From an uncultured Roseibium sp. (GTDB lineage: Bacteria; Pseudomonadota; Alphaproteobacteria; Rhizobiales; Stappiaceae), in assembly GCF_947494555.1 (NCBI RefSeq), contig NZ_CANLVF010000003.1, positions 62,001 to 126,000 on the forward strand: a stretch of DNA of 64,000 nt, given 5' to 3'. Below the pieces are notes generated by a model. It was not told the origin of the DNA and searched no databases. It was given only the letters and a program-made list of their open reading frames with translations. Made by a program: the position numbers and the translations under genes. Positions 35,943 through 45,052 of this stretch are shown here, piece after piece; positions within the stretch are counted from its first letter, which is position 1, and every line of letters begins with the position of its first letter.

Positions 35943-36151
35943 GAAGCCTGCAGGAATGTCGCCCGACCGGGTTCACTCTCGATTTTGCATTGGGTTCGGA
36001 CCTTTGCCTCGCTCCCTTTCACTTCGCAGTCGTTTCACCGCAGCCAAGCCAAAGCAAGAACACGAAGGCCTGCGTCAATGGCCGGGAGAGCTGCGGCGAA
36101 GGCCGCACGCTTTGGCAGAGCGTCTCCCTTGTCACCGCAAAAGGGTTGGAA

Positions 36152-37987
36152 ATGAAATTGAAGGTTTACACAGCGGGCATCGCGCTGACGATGTTTGTCA
36201 GTTCTGCTGCCATTCCGTCGGAGACACATCTCACGCTTGAAGACTGCATTTCTGCGCCAGAAGTGCCTTGTGTGGATATCATTGTCAATCAGCTTCTAGC
36301 GGGCAGTGACAGCCATCCGGGGTCTCCCGCCAACGGTGAACACGCAAACCGGATCGTGAATTTGCTCGCGCTGACGCCGCGTCTCGAACAAGCCGAGCAA
36401 GTGGCATATTTGTTGCCCGATCAATTTCGCGAGAGCGTACTTGGGACAATTGCCACCCACTATGCCGAACTGGGGCAGCTTGACGAAGTACGCAGGCTTA
36501 TGCGGATGGTTCAGGATATCGAAACCCGAGATTACATCCGGTTTGCAATTGCCAAAACCGAGATCGCGCTTGGTAACGAGGATGTTGCCGGGGTTTTGGT
36601 TGGTGCAATCGAGAGTCCCTCGATCCGCGACGATGCTCTCAGCACCCTGGCTGCCAGCCTTATTGATGCTGGCAACTTTGATGGTACGTTCGAACTCAGC
36701 AGGTCGGTGAGCAACCCGATTGTCCGTTCTTTTGTTCTTTGCCTTATCATTGCGTCCGCGACGGAGCCGGAACACATCAAACGCGCCATCGGCCAGGCGG
36801 ATCAGATAAAGGACCCGTCGGATCGGGTCAAAGGGCTGGTGCAACTCGCTGCGTTTCTTGCTTCCCATGAATGGCAATCTGAAGCCCTTGAGCTTTTCGC
36901 CAGGATCGAAAAAGATCTTGAGCACCTTCAGATCAGCGATGATGAAAAGCAAAATCTGCAAGAAATACTAAACGGGCGGCTGATCGAGTTGGGCTTCCTC
37001 GACATGGCTATTCCTGCAATAGCTCGAGTGCAGAATTTAGATACACGCATCAACTTGCTGACTTATGTCGCGCACCACTACACAATATATGGCGAAACGG
37101 AAAAGGCAGAGGCGTTTTATCGGCAAAGCCTTGACCTTGCGCGCGCAACCTCGGACCCGCGTGCGCGTGATGAGCAACTCGCCTACATTCTTCCCCGCCT
37201 GTCGCTTGCCGACATCGCCCTTCGTGAGCAGGCCCACACATTCGCAGATCTGATCGAAGACCCGAAGCGCCGCGGCGAGTTGCTTCGAATTCTCGCTCTG
37301 GAGTTCGCAGCGCTCGGGCAGTTCGAACTTGCCGAGAACCGTCTTCGTTCAATCGATGATCCGGCGATACGTATCGAAGGGCTTATGACCCTGTCCAGGG
37401 ATCTCGCCCAGAGCTCCATGACAGCACGAGCTCAAGCCATTTTCCGGGAAGTCGTTGAAGAAATTGAAACCGGCGGCAGTTTTGCGACGCTGCACATTGG
37501 GACGCAGCAGGAAATCATAAAGACAGCAAACCAACTGGGCGCTTTTAGGCGTGCCAGGGACTTCGTTTTGCAGATCAATGAGCCGAATACCAGAATTATT
37601 GCCTTGTCGGAAATAGCCCTTGCCACACTTGAGGCGGGCGATGAGCAAAATGGCAGAGCCTGGCTGCACGACGCGGCACGTGAAATTGACCAGGTTATTG
37701 GTGCCATGCAGCGCATCGATCTGGCTTACAGACTGGCAATTTGGTCCGAACACATTGGAGACCTGCGCGAAAACAGCACAATCCTACAGATGATCAAGGA
37801 CGATGAGTTGCGCCAGCTTTACCTTTATGAAGTTGCCCGGCATTGGCTGACCATCGAAGGTCGCCAACAAGATGCGCGTGAACTTGTCGACCGGTTCGGT
37901 TCGAGCGACGTGAGAAAATCCATTCGCGAACGCGAGATAGAAAACGCTTTGAGGAAAGCACTGAGGCTTGAAAGCGGCCAGGAATAG
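36152..37987 (+). CDS. Large exported alpha-solenoid (TPR-like) protein
   Basis: 611 aa. The ATG follows AAGGGTTGG and opens a signal peptide (MKLKVYTAGIALTMFVSSAA); an in-frame ATG 213 bp upstream would bury it. The mature protein is built of degenerate helical pairs, about 30-40 residues each, e.g. ATHYAELGQLDEVRRLMRMV, AETEKAEAFYRQSLDLARAT, LALEFAALGQFELAENRLRSI and ALATLEAGDEQNGRAWLHDA. They resemble TPR units as found in periplasmic assembly or scaffold proteins. Two cysteines near the mature N-terminus (DCISAPEVPC) could form a disulfide. I infer a periplasmic interaction platform for the neighbouring unknown proteins. Confidence 0.75.
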   Translation: MKLKVYTAGIALTMFVSSAAIPSETHLTLEDCISAPEVPCVDIIVNQLLAGSDSHPGSPANGEHANRIVNLLALTPRLEQAEQVAYLLPDQFRESVLGTIATHYAELGQLDEVRRLMRMVQDIETRDYIRFAIAKTEIALGNEDVAGVLVGAIESPSIRDDALSTLAASLIDAGNFDGTFELSRSVSNPIVRSFVLCLIIASATEPEHIKRAIGQADQIKDPSDRVKGLVQLAAFLASHEWQSEALELFARIEKDLEHLQISDDEKQNLQEILNGRLIELGFLDMAIPAIARVQNLDTRINLLTYVAHHYTIYGETEKAEAFYRQSLDLARATSDPRARDEQLAYILPRLSLADIALREQAHTFADLIEDPKRRGELLRILALEFAALGQFELAENRLRSIDDPAIRIEGLMTLSRDLAQSSMTARAQAIFREVVEEIETGGSFATLHIGTQQEIIKTANQLGAFRRARDFVLQINEPNTRIIALSEIALATLEAGDEQNGRAWLHDAAREIDQVIGAMQRIDLAYRLAIWSEHIGDLRENSTILQMIKDDELRQLYLYEVARHWLTIEGRQQDARELVDRFGSSDVRKSIREREIENALRKALRLESGQE

Positions 37988-38143
37988 GAGCGCAGCTTTC
38001 CCAAAATCACGCAGCCTTTGCAGCGCTGCCGGCTATTGAGAGACGCGCACGCATTCGTCACATGAAGGTCCCTAGAGTCCGTACCCTAGCCTCCCACAGA
38101 CATGCGCTTCTGGAGACCAGTCGCCACATCGGAGTTAAGCGCT

Positions 38144-38869
38144 ATGCATATCCATATCGTGCACGCCCATCCGGAAAAGACATCCTATAACAATGCACTT
38201 ACCGAAGCGGCTTTCGAACATCTTGCGCATGCCGGTCACAACGTTACGAAAAGCGACCTCTACCTGGAACAGTTTGATCCGGTTGAGCGAGGTGCCCACT
38301 ATAAAAATCGTGCTGATCGAGACGTATTCGCGGCCCTTAACGAACAACGGCATGCGTCCGGAAACGATACGCTTCCGATAGATGTGCACCGTGAGATCGA
38401 AAGCCTGCGAAGCGCCGATCTTCTGGTCCTGCAGTTTCCATTATGGTGGCATGGCCCTCCGGCAATCCTGAAGGGCTGGATGGACCGCGTGTTTGTGAAC
38501 GGCGGCCTTTTTTCCAGCCGGATGCGTTACGATACCGGTTATTTCAGCGGCAAGCGGGCATTGGTATCCGTTACGACCGGTGCACCACAAAAGGCATTCG
38601 GTCCAGGCTGCCGCGGCGGCGATTTTGAGGTCATGCTCTGGCCTTTACACTATTCCTTGCACTACACGGGCTATTCCGTTTTGCGGCCCTTTGTTTCCTA
38701 CGGAATTCAGGGTCACGGATACAGTTACGAGCGCGAAGATTCGCTGCGCGTCAGACTGAAACAGAACCTGTCCGCCTGTCGTGGTTACCTTTCCAAAATT
38801 GATGAAATCGAGCCGCTCAAGTTTCCGGGATGGTCTGACTGGGATGAAGACGGACGCGCCTTAACCTGA
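38144..38869 (+). CDS. NQO1/MdaB-type NAD(P)H:quinone oxidoreductase
   Basis: 241 aa. The ATG follows CGGAG. The flavodoxin-like fold is clear: HIHIVHAHPEKTSYNNALTEAAFEHL at the start (phosphate-binding loop), SADLLVLQFPLWWHGPPAILKGWMDRVF in the middle (FMN/FAD site), then RALVSVTTGAP. Enzymes of this kind do two-electron reduction of quinones. Stands between the solenoid gene and a small exported protein; a redox link with the cytochrome-containing protein downstream is possible but unproven. Confidence 0.88.
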   Translation: MHIHIVHAHPEKTSYNNALTEAAFEHLAHAGHNVTKSDLYLEQFDPVERGAHYKNRADRDVFAALNEQRHASGNDTLPIDVHREIESLRSADLLVLQFPLWWHGPPAILKGWMDRVFVNGGLFSSRMRYDTGYFSGKRALVSVTTGAPQKAFGPGCRGGDFEVMLWPLHYSLHYTGYSVLRPFVSYGIQGHGYSYEREDSLRVRLKQNLSACRGYLSKIDEIEPLKFPGWSDWDEDGRALT

Positions 38870-38951
38870 CCGCAAATTCGAAAACAGCGCCTCGAACTTT
38901 TCTGAATTATTCAAACTTTTGTGTGCCCACCAAATAAATGGAGTCCGTATT

Positions 38952-39242
38952 TTGGCACCTGATCTGACTAGAAAAATTATTCTCGCATCTTTGTTTTTGG
39001 TATTCGCTGCAAACAGCGCACTTGCGCAAAGCAGATGTCCTACGATTTTTTTCGGTTACTCAAACCACAAAACGTGCAACGAGCTGCTGCGCGATAGAAA
39101 AGATAAAGACAAAAACGAATTGACGGCTTCAACCGATCTTCGCGTGGCTGAAAAAGCGGCGGATCCAAGCGCAAACGACTGCGCAGTCCGCGCGAAAGAG
39201 AAGAGCAAAGACAGCTTAAGCGGGCTTCCGATCAAGAAGTGA
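38952..39242 (+). CDS. Small exported protein of unknown function
   Basis: 96 aa from a TTG preceded by GGAG. The first 25 residues (LTRKIILASLFLVFAANSALAQS) form a signal peptide with a clear AXA-like cleavage site. The mature part is short, polar and lysine-rich, with three cysteines (CPTIFF, KTCNELL, DCAVRAK). I recognise no family. Its end abuts an IS3-type remnant, so the original C-terminus may have been altered. Confidence 0.55.
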   Translation: MAPDLTRKIILASLFLVFAANSALAQSRCPTIFFGYSNHKTCNELLRDRKDKDKNELTASTDLRVAEKAADPSANDCAVRAKEKSKDSLSGLPIKK

Positions 39243-39420
39243 ATGGCAGATTTGCCGAAAAGCCCGGTCCGGGCACTCGATGGAATGCCGGCATCGTACC
39301 CAGCGAATTTTGGGGCCTCGTTCGGCTGGGCCGTGACCTCACTTGGTTTGACATATCCGAGCGATGAATGCGGCCTGCTTCGATAAATGTGAGTGTTGCG
39401 CCTGCCGTGACTACAACTCG
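39243..39420 (-). pseudogene. IS3-family transposase C-terminal scrap
   Basis: On the minus strand the frame reads NTHIYRSRPHSSLGYVKPSEVTA, the conserved end of IS3-family OrfB (the Y-N-RPHSSLG-x-PxE motif). Only this tail remains, ending in IPSSARTGLFGKS. It marks an insertion followed by deletion between the small exported protein and the cytochrome gene. Confidence 0.75.
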
Positions 39421-39507
39421 TTACAGATTGACCCGGCGCTGGCATATGTCTGCGACGTTGTGATTGTACAAACAAACGAAATTGCTCCTCAAACCGTGAG
39501 TGGTTTC

Positions 39508-40956
39508 ATGCCAAACAGCACTGCGAAATTCTTGACCATTTGCCTTCTGATCCAATCGCTGTCGGGCGCCGCTTCAGACCCGGTCGCCGCTTCCAGCGAA
39601 AGCGCAGCCCTCAGAGACATAAGCAAAATTCAGGTTGATGAGCGCCGGCTGACAGAGGCTGTCGCATCGAGAACACTGACGTGGCTGACGGGAAGCCCGG
39701 CGAACAACGACTACATTTCCGTCGGTCGTCTGGCCAATTTTTTCGGCTTCGTGGGACTAAGAGTTGCAAGTGGGCACGGCCTCAAGCGAAGCGAGGTCGC
39801 CCGCGAAACATTGTCGGTGTTGAACGAGCAGCAACGCAGACAAATGATGTTGCTGGTGCAGGCGCAGAAGGACGCATTGGAAAAAGCTCATACAGCGCGC
39901 CGGGAGATGAACCGTGCGCTGGAAGGGCTGCTCGCATTTGAACCCGTCAGCAGGGAGCAGTTTCTTGACCTCGGGCGTGACTACGGTGCGCATGAGGCGG
40001 AGCTCGGGCGCGTGCTGGCGCAAACGTTTGGCGACATTGCTCAAACGCTCTCAACCGACCAACAGCGGGCGCTGACCGGCATCCGCACGACGCATCTGTC
40101 TGGCGAAGCACGCCATGGCAACGGCGGTGGCGATCTGAAGTTGAGACTTTCAAAAGAGGACAAGAAAGAGCTTGTGAATCTTACGGCCAGGTTCCTAAGC
40201 TGGACGACCGGATCGCAGGAGTTCAATGACTTTGAAGTCGTCGGCAAACCAAGTCAGCATTTTGGTTTTGTGGCGCTGCGCATGGACTCCAACCACGGTG
40301 TGAAACGCGGCGTTGTCGCAAAGGAAGTCCTGGAGATCCTCACGCAGTCTCAAAGTGACAGGCTTAGGGAAGCCTCCATCCAAAATGCAACGGAATTTCC
40401 GAGGTTTTTGGCGGTCAGAGCGCAGCTGATGCGAGTTCTGGAAATCTCATTGTCTGGCGACGTTATCGATCCATCTCATGCCGCGTATCTCGGGGCTGAG
40501 ATTGGGGAAATCGAGGCAAGAATGACCTGGTCTCAAGCCATGGCAATGCTGGATGTCAGAAACAGCCTCTCGGAATCCCAGTCGGCGGACCTCTTGGCAA
40601 TGAGGGCGAAATACACCGCCAAGACCGAAGCCTCAGGTTTGGAAGATCCGATTGAGCGGGGTCGTCATCTCTTTGCCCAATGTGCGTTTTGTCATAATTC
40701 CGATAATCGACTGCCTATTGGTCCTCCGCTCGATGACATTGTCGGCAAACCGATTGCAAGCGACCCTGCCTTCAAACGCTACTCGCCTGCACTGGTCAGA
40801 TACGCCAGGTCGCAAAGCACATGGACCGAAGAACAGCTGGATGCGTTTCTACGGTCACCAAAGACCCTGGTTCCCGGAACGGTCATGAGCTTCGACGGCT
40901 ACGATCAAACCGAAGACCGCTCCGCGCTGATTGCCTATTTGAAGACGCGAAAGTGA
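39508..40956 (+). CDS. Exported protein: two Spy/CpxP-like repeats fused to cytochrome c
   Basis: 482 aa. The ATG at 39508 opens a signal peptide (MPNSTAKFLTICLLIQSLSGAAS). Two homologous helical units follow: residues about 50-195 and 215-370. Matching landmarks are TLTWLTGSPANNDY / FLSWTTGSQEFNDF, NFFGFVGLRVASGHGLKRSEVARETL / QHFGFVALRMDSNHGVKRGVVAKEVL, and LTxxQ-like turns (LNEQQRRQM, LSTDQQRAL, LTQSQSDRL, LSESQSADL) as in Spy/CpxP proteins. The last 100 residues form a class I cytochrome c with heme site CAFCH at 392-396, IGPPLDDIVG, and a likely axial methionine at 460 (PGTVMSF). A periplasmic heme protein with duplicated chaperone-like modules; I know no described system with this layout. 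Confidence 0.8.
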   Translation: MPNSTAKFLTICLLIQSLSGAASDPVAASSESAALRDISKIQVDERRLTEAVASRTLTWLTGSPANNDYISVGRLANFFGFVGLRVASGHGLKRSEVARETLSVLNEQQRRQMMLLVQAQKDALEKAHTARREMNRALEGLLAFEPVSREQFLDLGRDYGAHEAELGRVLAQTFGDIAQTLSTDQQRALTGIRTTHLSGEARHGNGGGDLKLRLSKEDKKELVNLTARFLSWTTGSQEFNDFEVVGKPSQHFGFVALRMDSNHGVKRGVVAKEVLEILTQSQSDRLREASIQNATEFPRFLAVRAQLMRVLEISLSGDVIDPSHAAYLGAEIGEIEARMTWSQAMAMLDVRNSLSESQSADLLAMRAKYTAKTEASGLEDPIERGRHLFAQCAFCHNSDNRLPIGPPLDDIVGKPIASDPAFKRYSPALVRYARSQSTWTEEQLDAFLRSPKTLVPGTVMSFDGYDQTEDRSALIAYLKTRK

Positions 40957-41067
40957 GCACCTATGGGAGTTTGACCGTATGGCCAGGTACTCGAAGCAAA
41001 ATGATGTCTGACCAGGTTGCGGTTAAGGCGTAATTTTCCGGTGCTGCGCTGTCACGGTACGTCGTTG

Positions 41068-41490
41068 GTGGAGCGTCATAATCTGACTTTGAAGAAAGAG
41101 GCAATCCAGCCTCCGGGCATGAACGGTCTACAGCTGCAGTCCAAATTCGTTTCATTCGTCAGGGAATTCAATGAGGAACGCCCTCACGAAGCGCTGGCAA
41201 TGAAGGCCCGGGTAAAGTCTACAGATACTTACCAAGGCCATATCAGCACCTGACTATCCCTTTCATGACAAAGACGCGATGGTAACGGCGTACGGACGGA
41301 TCTGTGCGAATCGTCGGAAGATCAATGCTTCGTCCGTACTGGCCGGTCAAAATGTCGGGATCAAGGAAGTGGAGGAAGGAATTTAGCTTATCAACGTCAT
41401 GAGCTATGACCTAGGATACATCGAGCTGGAGCAGAGAACACTAGAAACAATCAACAACCCGTTCGGCACAAGGTTGTAATCCATGTCTCC
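41068..41490 (+). pseudogene. IS481-family transposase remnant, copy 1
   Basis: Decayed copy of the C-terminal third of the IS481 transposase at 43.5-44.7 kb. Shared landmarks are LTLKKEAIQPPGMNGLQ, EFNEERPHEALAMK and, in a shifted frame, the tail ending MSYDLGYIELEQRTLETINNPFGTRL. Stops and frameshifts break it. It is the left partner of a pair flanking the AT-rich acyltransferase. Confidence 0.85.
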
Positions 41491-41499
41491 GGATCGGAC

Positions 41500-41643
41500 A
41501 CAGACAACTCTATCTTTGCGCTGAAGGTCTGCCAGCACAATCCAGCTCTTATCTTCCGGAGAATATCTTTTCCGCGTCTTGCGGCGGATATTCTTCACCG
41601 TCCGGTCTGCTGCATGCCGGTGACTTTGGTTCTTCTGTCTCAT
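41500..41643 (-). pseudogene. IS3-family OrfA remnant
   Basis: The minus-strand frame starts MRQKNQSHRHAADRTVKNI and continues RRKTRKRYSPEDKSWIVLADLQRKD, the N-terminal helix-turn-helix region of IS3 OrfA (typical KTRRxYSPEEKxxIVL). It then runs into the IS481 remnant, so OrfA is truncated. Confidence 0.75.
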
Positions 41644-41691
41644 ACTTCTTTAGTTAATTGTTTCGCGGTCATTGTCTGAGTATAATGCAAC

Positions 41692-42765
41692 TCATACCTG
41701 AGATCTTTGAAGGTAATTTTGAATGAAAATACGTCTAAGCCAATTGCTCATCGGCCTCTCTACTACCTTATGAACTAGCAATGAAATTTGTAGAATTAGA
41801 ATTATTGATAAAATTTTATATAGTTCAAATACAACAGGCTCTATACCTACCCCCTTAATCAAGAACGATAGTTTTTCGGAGCCGATTTTCACAATTCCAA
41901 GAAAAAATACGTGAACGATGTAAGCTGAATAGGAAGCATCACCAACTCGCTTCAACCAAGCGAGGATCGAGTTATGGGGAATAATGTTTTCTTTTCTCAC
42001 ACTAAAGTACAATACCGTTGAAAATAGTATCGCATTTGCATAAATAAACGCCGTACTTTTGCTTTCCTCCGCGTAGTACAAACAATAGACAGTCATCGCG
42101 CCTCCCGAAAGAAGCAAGAAAAACATCGAATATTCTAAATTCCGCTCTTTGCTTCTGATGAAATGGCTTATTATGATACCGCCAATAAAGTATGGAAAGC
42201 TCAACTTGATATGGTCAAATATCATTGTGTCATATACGTAACTCACTGCAAGTAACAGACACATCAATAACATACTGAGATTTGAACCCACAGAGAAAAA
42301 TAGAATTCCGAATATTGTATAGAACAATATCTCATGCTCTAATGACCAGCCTACATATATGACTGGCCACGCATCTTGAGGAAAAACGAAGAAACTCTTC
42401 AATATCCATAAAAATCTCTCGATCCCAACAAGTTGAATTACATCGCCATAGTCATTTCGAAGAATTAATGCGTGGTCCATCCCTCTAAGAATCATTGGCA
42501 AAACCATTATTGCCGAGAAAATGAAATAGAGTGGAAATACTCTCAGATATCTCTTGAGCATATAGTTTCTTAGTGAATTCTCTCGACATAGTGTTTCAGT
42601 AATGACAAAACCACTAATTACAAAAAATAATCTTACACCTAACCAGCCATAGTCATCGAAAAATGGAATAATTACGTGCTGATAGGAGATAGACCCTAAG
42701 TCAGTGTGCAATACAATTACCTGTATTACTGCTATAGCTCTTAGTATTTGTATTGATCTAAACAT
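41692..42765 (-). CDS. AT-rich acyltransferase-3 (OafA-like) membrane protein
   Basis: 357 aa with about ten membrane helices. The N-terminus MFRSIQILRAIAVIQVIVLHTDLG has the R-x10-H motif of acyltransferase-3 enzymes, and FFVISGFVITETL and GWSLEHEILFY are family hallmarks. Such proteins O-acetylate or succinylate surface polysaccharides from the cytoplasmic side. Base composition and codon use are strikingly AT-rich (AAA, AAT, ATA codons) against GC-rich neighbours, and the gene is bounded by IS remnants on both sides, so it was acquired from a low-GC donor. Confidence 0.9.
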   Translation of the reverse strand: MFRSIQILRAIAVIQVIVLHTDLGSISYQHVIIPFFDDYGWLGVRLFFVISGFVITETLCRENSLRNYMLKRYLRVFPLYFIFSAIMVLPMILRGMDHALILRNDYGDVIQLVGIERFLWILKSFFVFPQDAWPVIYVGWSLEHEILFYTIFGILFFSVGSNLSMLLMCLLLAVSYVYDTMIFDHIKLSFPYFIGGIIISHFIRSKERNLEYSMFFLLLSGGAMTVYCLYYAEESKSTAFIYANAILFSTVLYFSVRKENIIPHNSILAWLKRVGDASYSAYIVHVFFLGIVKIGSEKLSFLIKGVGIEPVVFELYKILSIILILQISLLVHKVVERPMSNWLRRIFIQNYLQRSQV

Positions 42766-43418
42766 ATTTAATTGTAATTTTCTCGCAAATTTAGAAATAA
42801 ACGAGCAATAATTTCCATTGATTCTATGAATATGTGATTAATTTTGGGTATTTATTTTTTATCTTGCCATTCCACAATTTATAATAGTATCTTATATGCA
42901 GTATTTTTGTTTTATTCCTTAAGTTTACTAATTACTTTTTTCTAGTAAATTTATGCAGTTTTCGCGTGTAATTATCTTCCGCCAACTGTCCGACAGAAAC
43001 ACTTGACCGTGTATCATTACTGCCGAGGAGTGCTCCACCTTATTACCCCGCAAAACGGTCGCGGTTGGTGCATCTGGGTTCTGAGTGCAAGCAACCTTTG
43101 CATGCCACGGGTGGTGCGGGAGGAAAAACGCCTCGTCCCCAGCGTGATCCGTTGGCAGGTATCCATCCGGAACAATAGTAAAGCGCGGTAGAGGCAGCTC
43201 ACGCGGTCGAGCGGACTGGATGCAGATTTGTCCGTGAGCGCCGGTTTATCACGTCTGCCACGAATAATTCCTCGAAACTCCGCAACCTTCATCAGCCGAA
43301 CTATCATGCAGCGAGCAACATTTAGGCGATACGTTCGTCAGAAAATCGCGAAGAGCATCTCGTATCCAAACCGTTTCAAACTCAATACTTGAAACGTTAA
43401 ACTGATCTAAACTATTTG
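42766..43418. other. AT-rich to GC-rich transition without a recognised gene
   Basis: The first 200 bp share the low GC of the acyltransferase and probably hold its promoter. From about 43000 composition returns to normal. Short frames on both strands show no family likeness. Confidence 0.5.
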
Positions 43419-44738
43419 TGCCTGACCCGAGACATAGGTGACAAAGCGTTCCGGACACATAGGCAACACTTTCCGTTTTTCGGGAGGTGTCGATGCCGTG
43501 GAAGGAAGTGTCCATTATGGAGGAACGTCTTCGTTTCGTGGCCGTCTCTTGGACGGGGAAGGCAAGAGCGCTGTTTGCCGTGAGTTCGGCATCTCGCGCA
43601 AGACGGGTTACAAGATCTGGAACCGCTACCCGCGGGAGAGAATGGAGGCGTTTTGCGACCGATCCCGTCGCCCGGTGCGCTACACCAATCAGTTACCGGA
43701 GCAGGTTGAGCGCCTGATTGTCCAGACGAAGAAGGACAAGCCACATTGGGGCGCCCGCAAGGCCTGTGCCCGGCTTGACCGGGTATCCGGGAAATCCTCG
43801 TCAGGAAACTTGCCGGCGATGTGCGCATTCCAGCCCAAAGCACGGTGCATGCCGTGCTCGGCCGCCACGGTCTTGTCAAGCGCGCCCGCAAGAGGCGGCG
43901 CGCCAGCAAGGCCGAAGGCACGGCTCTGTCGGCAGGGCTCCGGCCCAATGATCTGTGGTGCGCCGATTTTAAGGGGGAGTTCAAGCTGGGCAACCGGCGA
44001 TACTGTCACCCTTTAACCGTCAGCGATCATGCGTCCCGCTATCTTCTGATGTGCGAGGCCTTTGATACCACGAAAGAAAAGCCGGTCATCGAAGCCTTAC
44101 TGGCTCTGTTTCGAGAGCGTGGTCTGCCGTCGTCCAGCCGGACCGACAACGGCTTGCCCTTTGCCTCGCCGAACGGGCTCTATAACCTGTCCAAGCTATC
44201 GATGTGGTGGTTGCGTCTGGACATCAACATTGAGCGCATCAAACCTGGTCACCCGCAGCAGAACGGCCGCCATGAGCGCATGCATCTGACACTGAAGAAA
44301 GAAGCGACCCGGCCTCCAGGCATGAACAGTCTCCAGCAGCAGGCCAAGTTCGACACTTTCCTCATAGAGTTCAATGACGAACGTCCGCACGAAGCTCTGT
44401 CAATGAGAACACCGTCTGAAGTCGACAATGCCTCGGTAAGGGCCTATGACGGCCTGCCAGACTTGGACTATCCGTTCCACGACCGGGACGCCCTGGTCAC
44501 CGCTAGTGGACGCATCTGCATGTACAGAAAGAAGATCCATGTCTCCACCGTCCTGGCGGGTCAGAGGCTTGGCATCAAGGAATTAGAAGATGGAATTTGG
44601 CTGCTCAGCTTCATGAGCTATGATCTGGGATATATCGATCTGGAGCAAAGAACACTACAGACAATCGACAACCCGTTCGGCACGAGGTTGCAACCCATGT
44701 CTCCGGTACAAACTGTTACCTATGTCTTCGGGCTGGAT
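43419..44738 (+). mobile_element. IS481-family insertion sequence, inactivated
   Basis: Terminal inverted repeats are visible at 43420-43463 and 44695-44738; both ends contain a GACATAGGT core and an inner CCGG-A-ACAT element. The transposase inside is frameshifted. The right end lies about 12 bp from the 3' end of tRNA-Arg. Confidence 0.8.
43493..44706 (+). pseudogene. IS481-family transposase, frameshifted, copy 2
   Basis: The N-terminal part lies in one frame (SAVCREFGISRKTGYKIWNRY, then PVRYTNQLPEQVERLI), and after about 43780 the coding frame shifts to the one that carries STVHAVLGRHGLVKRARKRR and the integrase core: DLWCADFKGEF (first Asp), SRTDNGLPFAS (second Asp), HPQQNGRHERMHLTLKKEA (Glu). 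The C-terminus ends DLEQRTLQTIDNPFGTRL. An early frameshift also separates the start. A single active protein is not encoded unless by frameshifting at several points. Confidence 0.85.
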
Positions 44739-44749
44739 ACTGGAAAATA

Positions 44750-44826
44750 TGGCGCACCGGGGAGGATTCGAACCCCCGACCCCCAGATTCGTAGTCTGGT
44801 GCTCTATCCAGCTGAGCTACCGGTGC
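44750..44826 (-). tRNA. tRNA-Arg (anticodon ACG)
   Basis: Cloverleaf on the minus strand: acceptor GCACCGG/CCGGTGC, D-arm GCTCAGCTGGATAGAGC, anticodon arm CCAGA-CTACGAA-TCTGG (anticodon ACG), T-arm with GGTTCGAATCC, discriminator G and encoded CCA. The anticodon adenosine would be edited to inosine to read CGU, CGC and CGA. Its 3' end faces the accessory region. Confidence 0.96.
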
Positions 44827-45052
44827 TTATGGGCGCGAAGACCGGGTTGTCCTGATGAGTGGCATATGGACAACCGTCTAGGCTCTGCGAGGCGGTGTGT
44901 GCCCCGGACAGGGCGCTTACGTACTGCGGTCCGGCAGGGAATGCAAGCGCCTTTTTGAACTTTTTTTCAAGGAACTGTCACACAATTCCATAACTGCCGG
45001 AAAAGCCTGAGTTTAACGCGAATGCCCGGTTCACTCATGTATTACCATGGCG

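Noticed and set aside
34086..44826. An integrative element or prophage at tRNA-Arg
   Set aside because: No integrase, relaxase, phage structural gene or repeat of the tRNA 3' end was seen; only IS remnants mark mobility.
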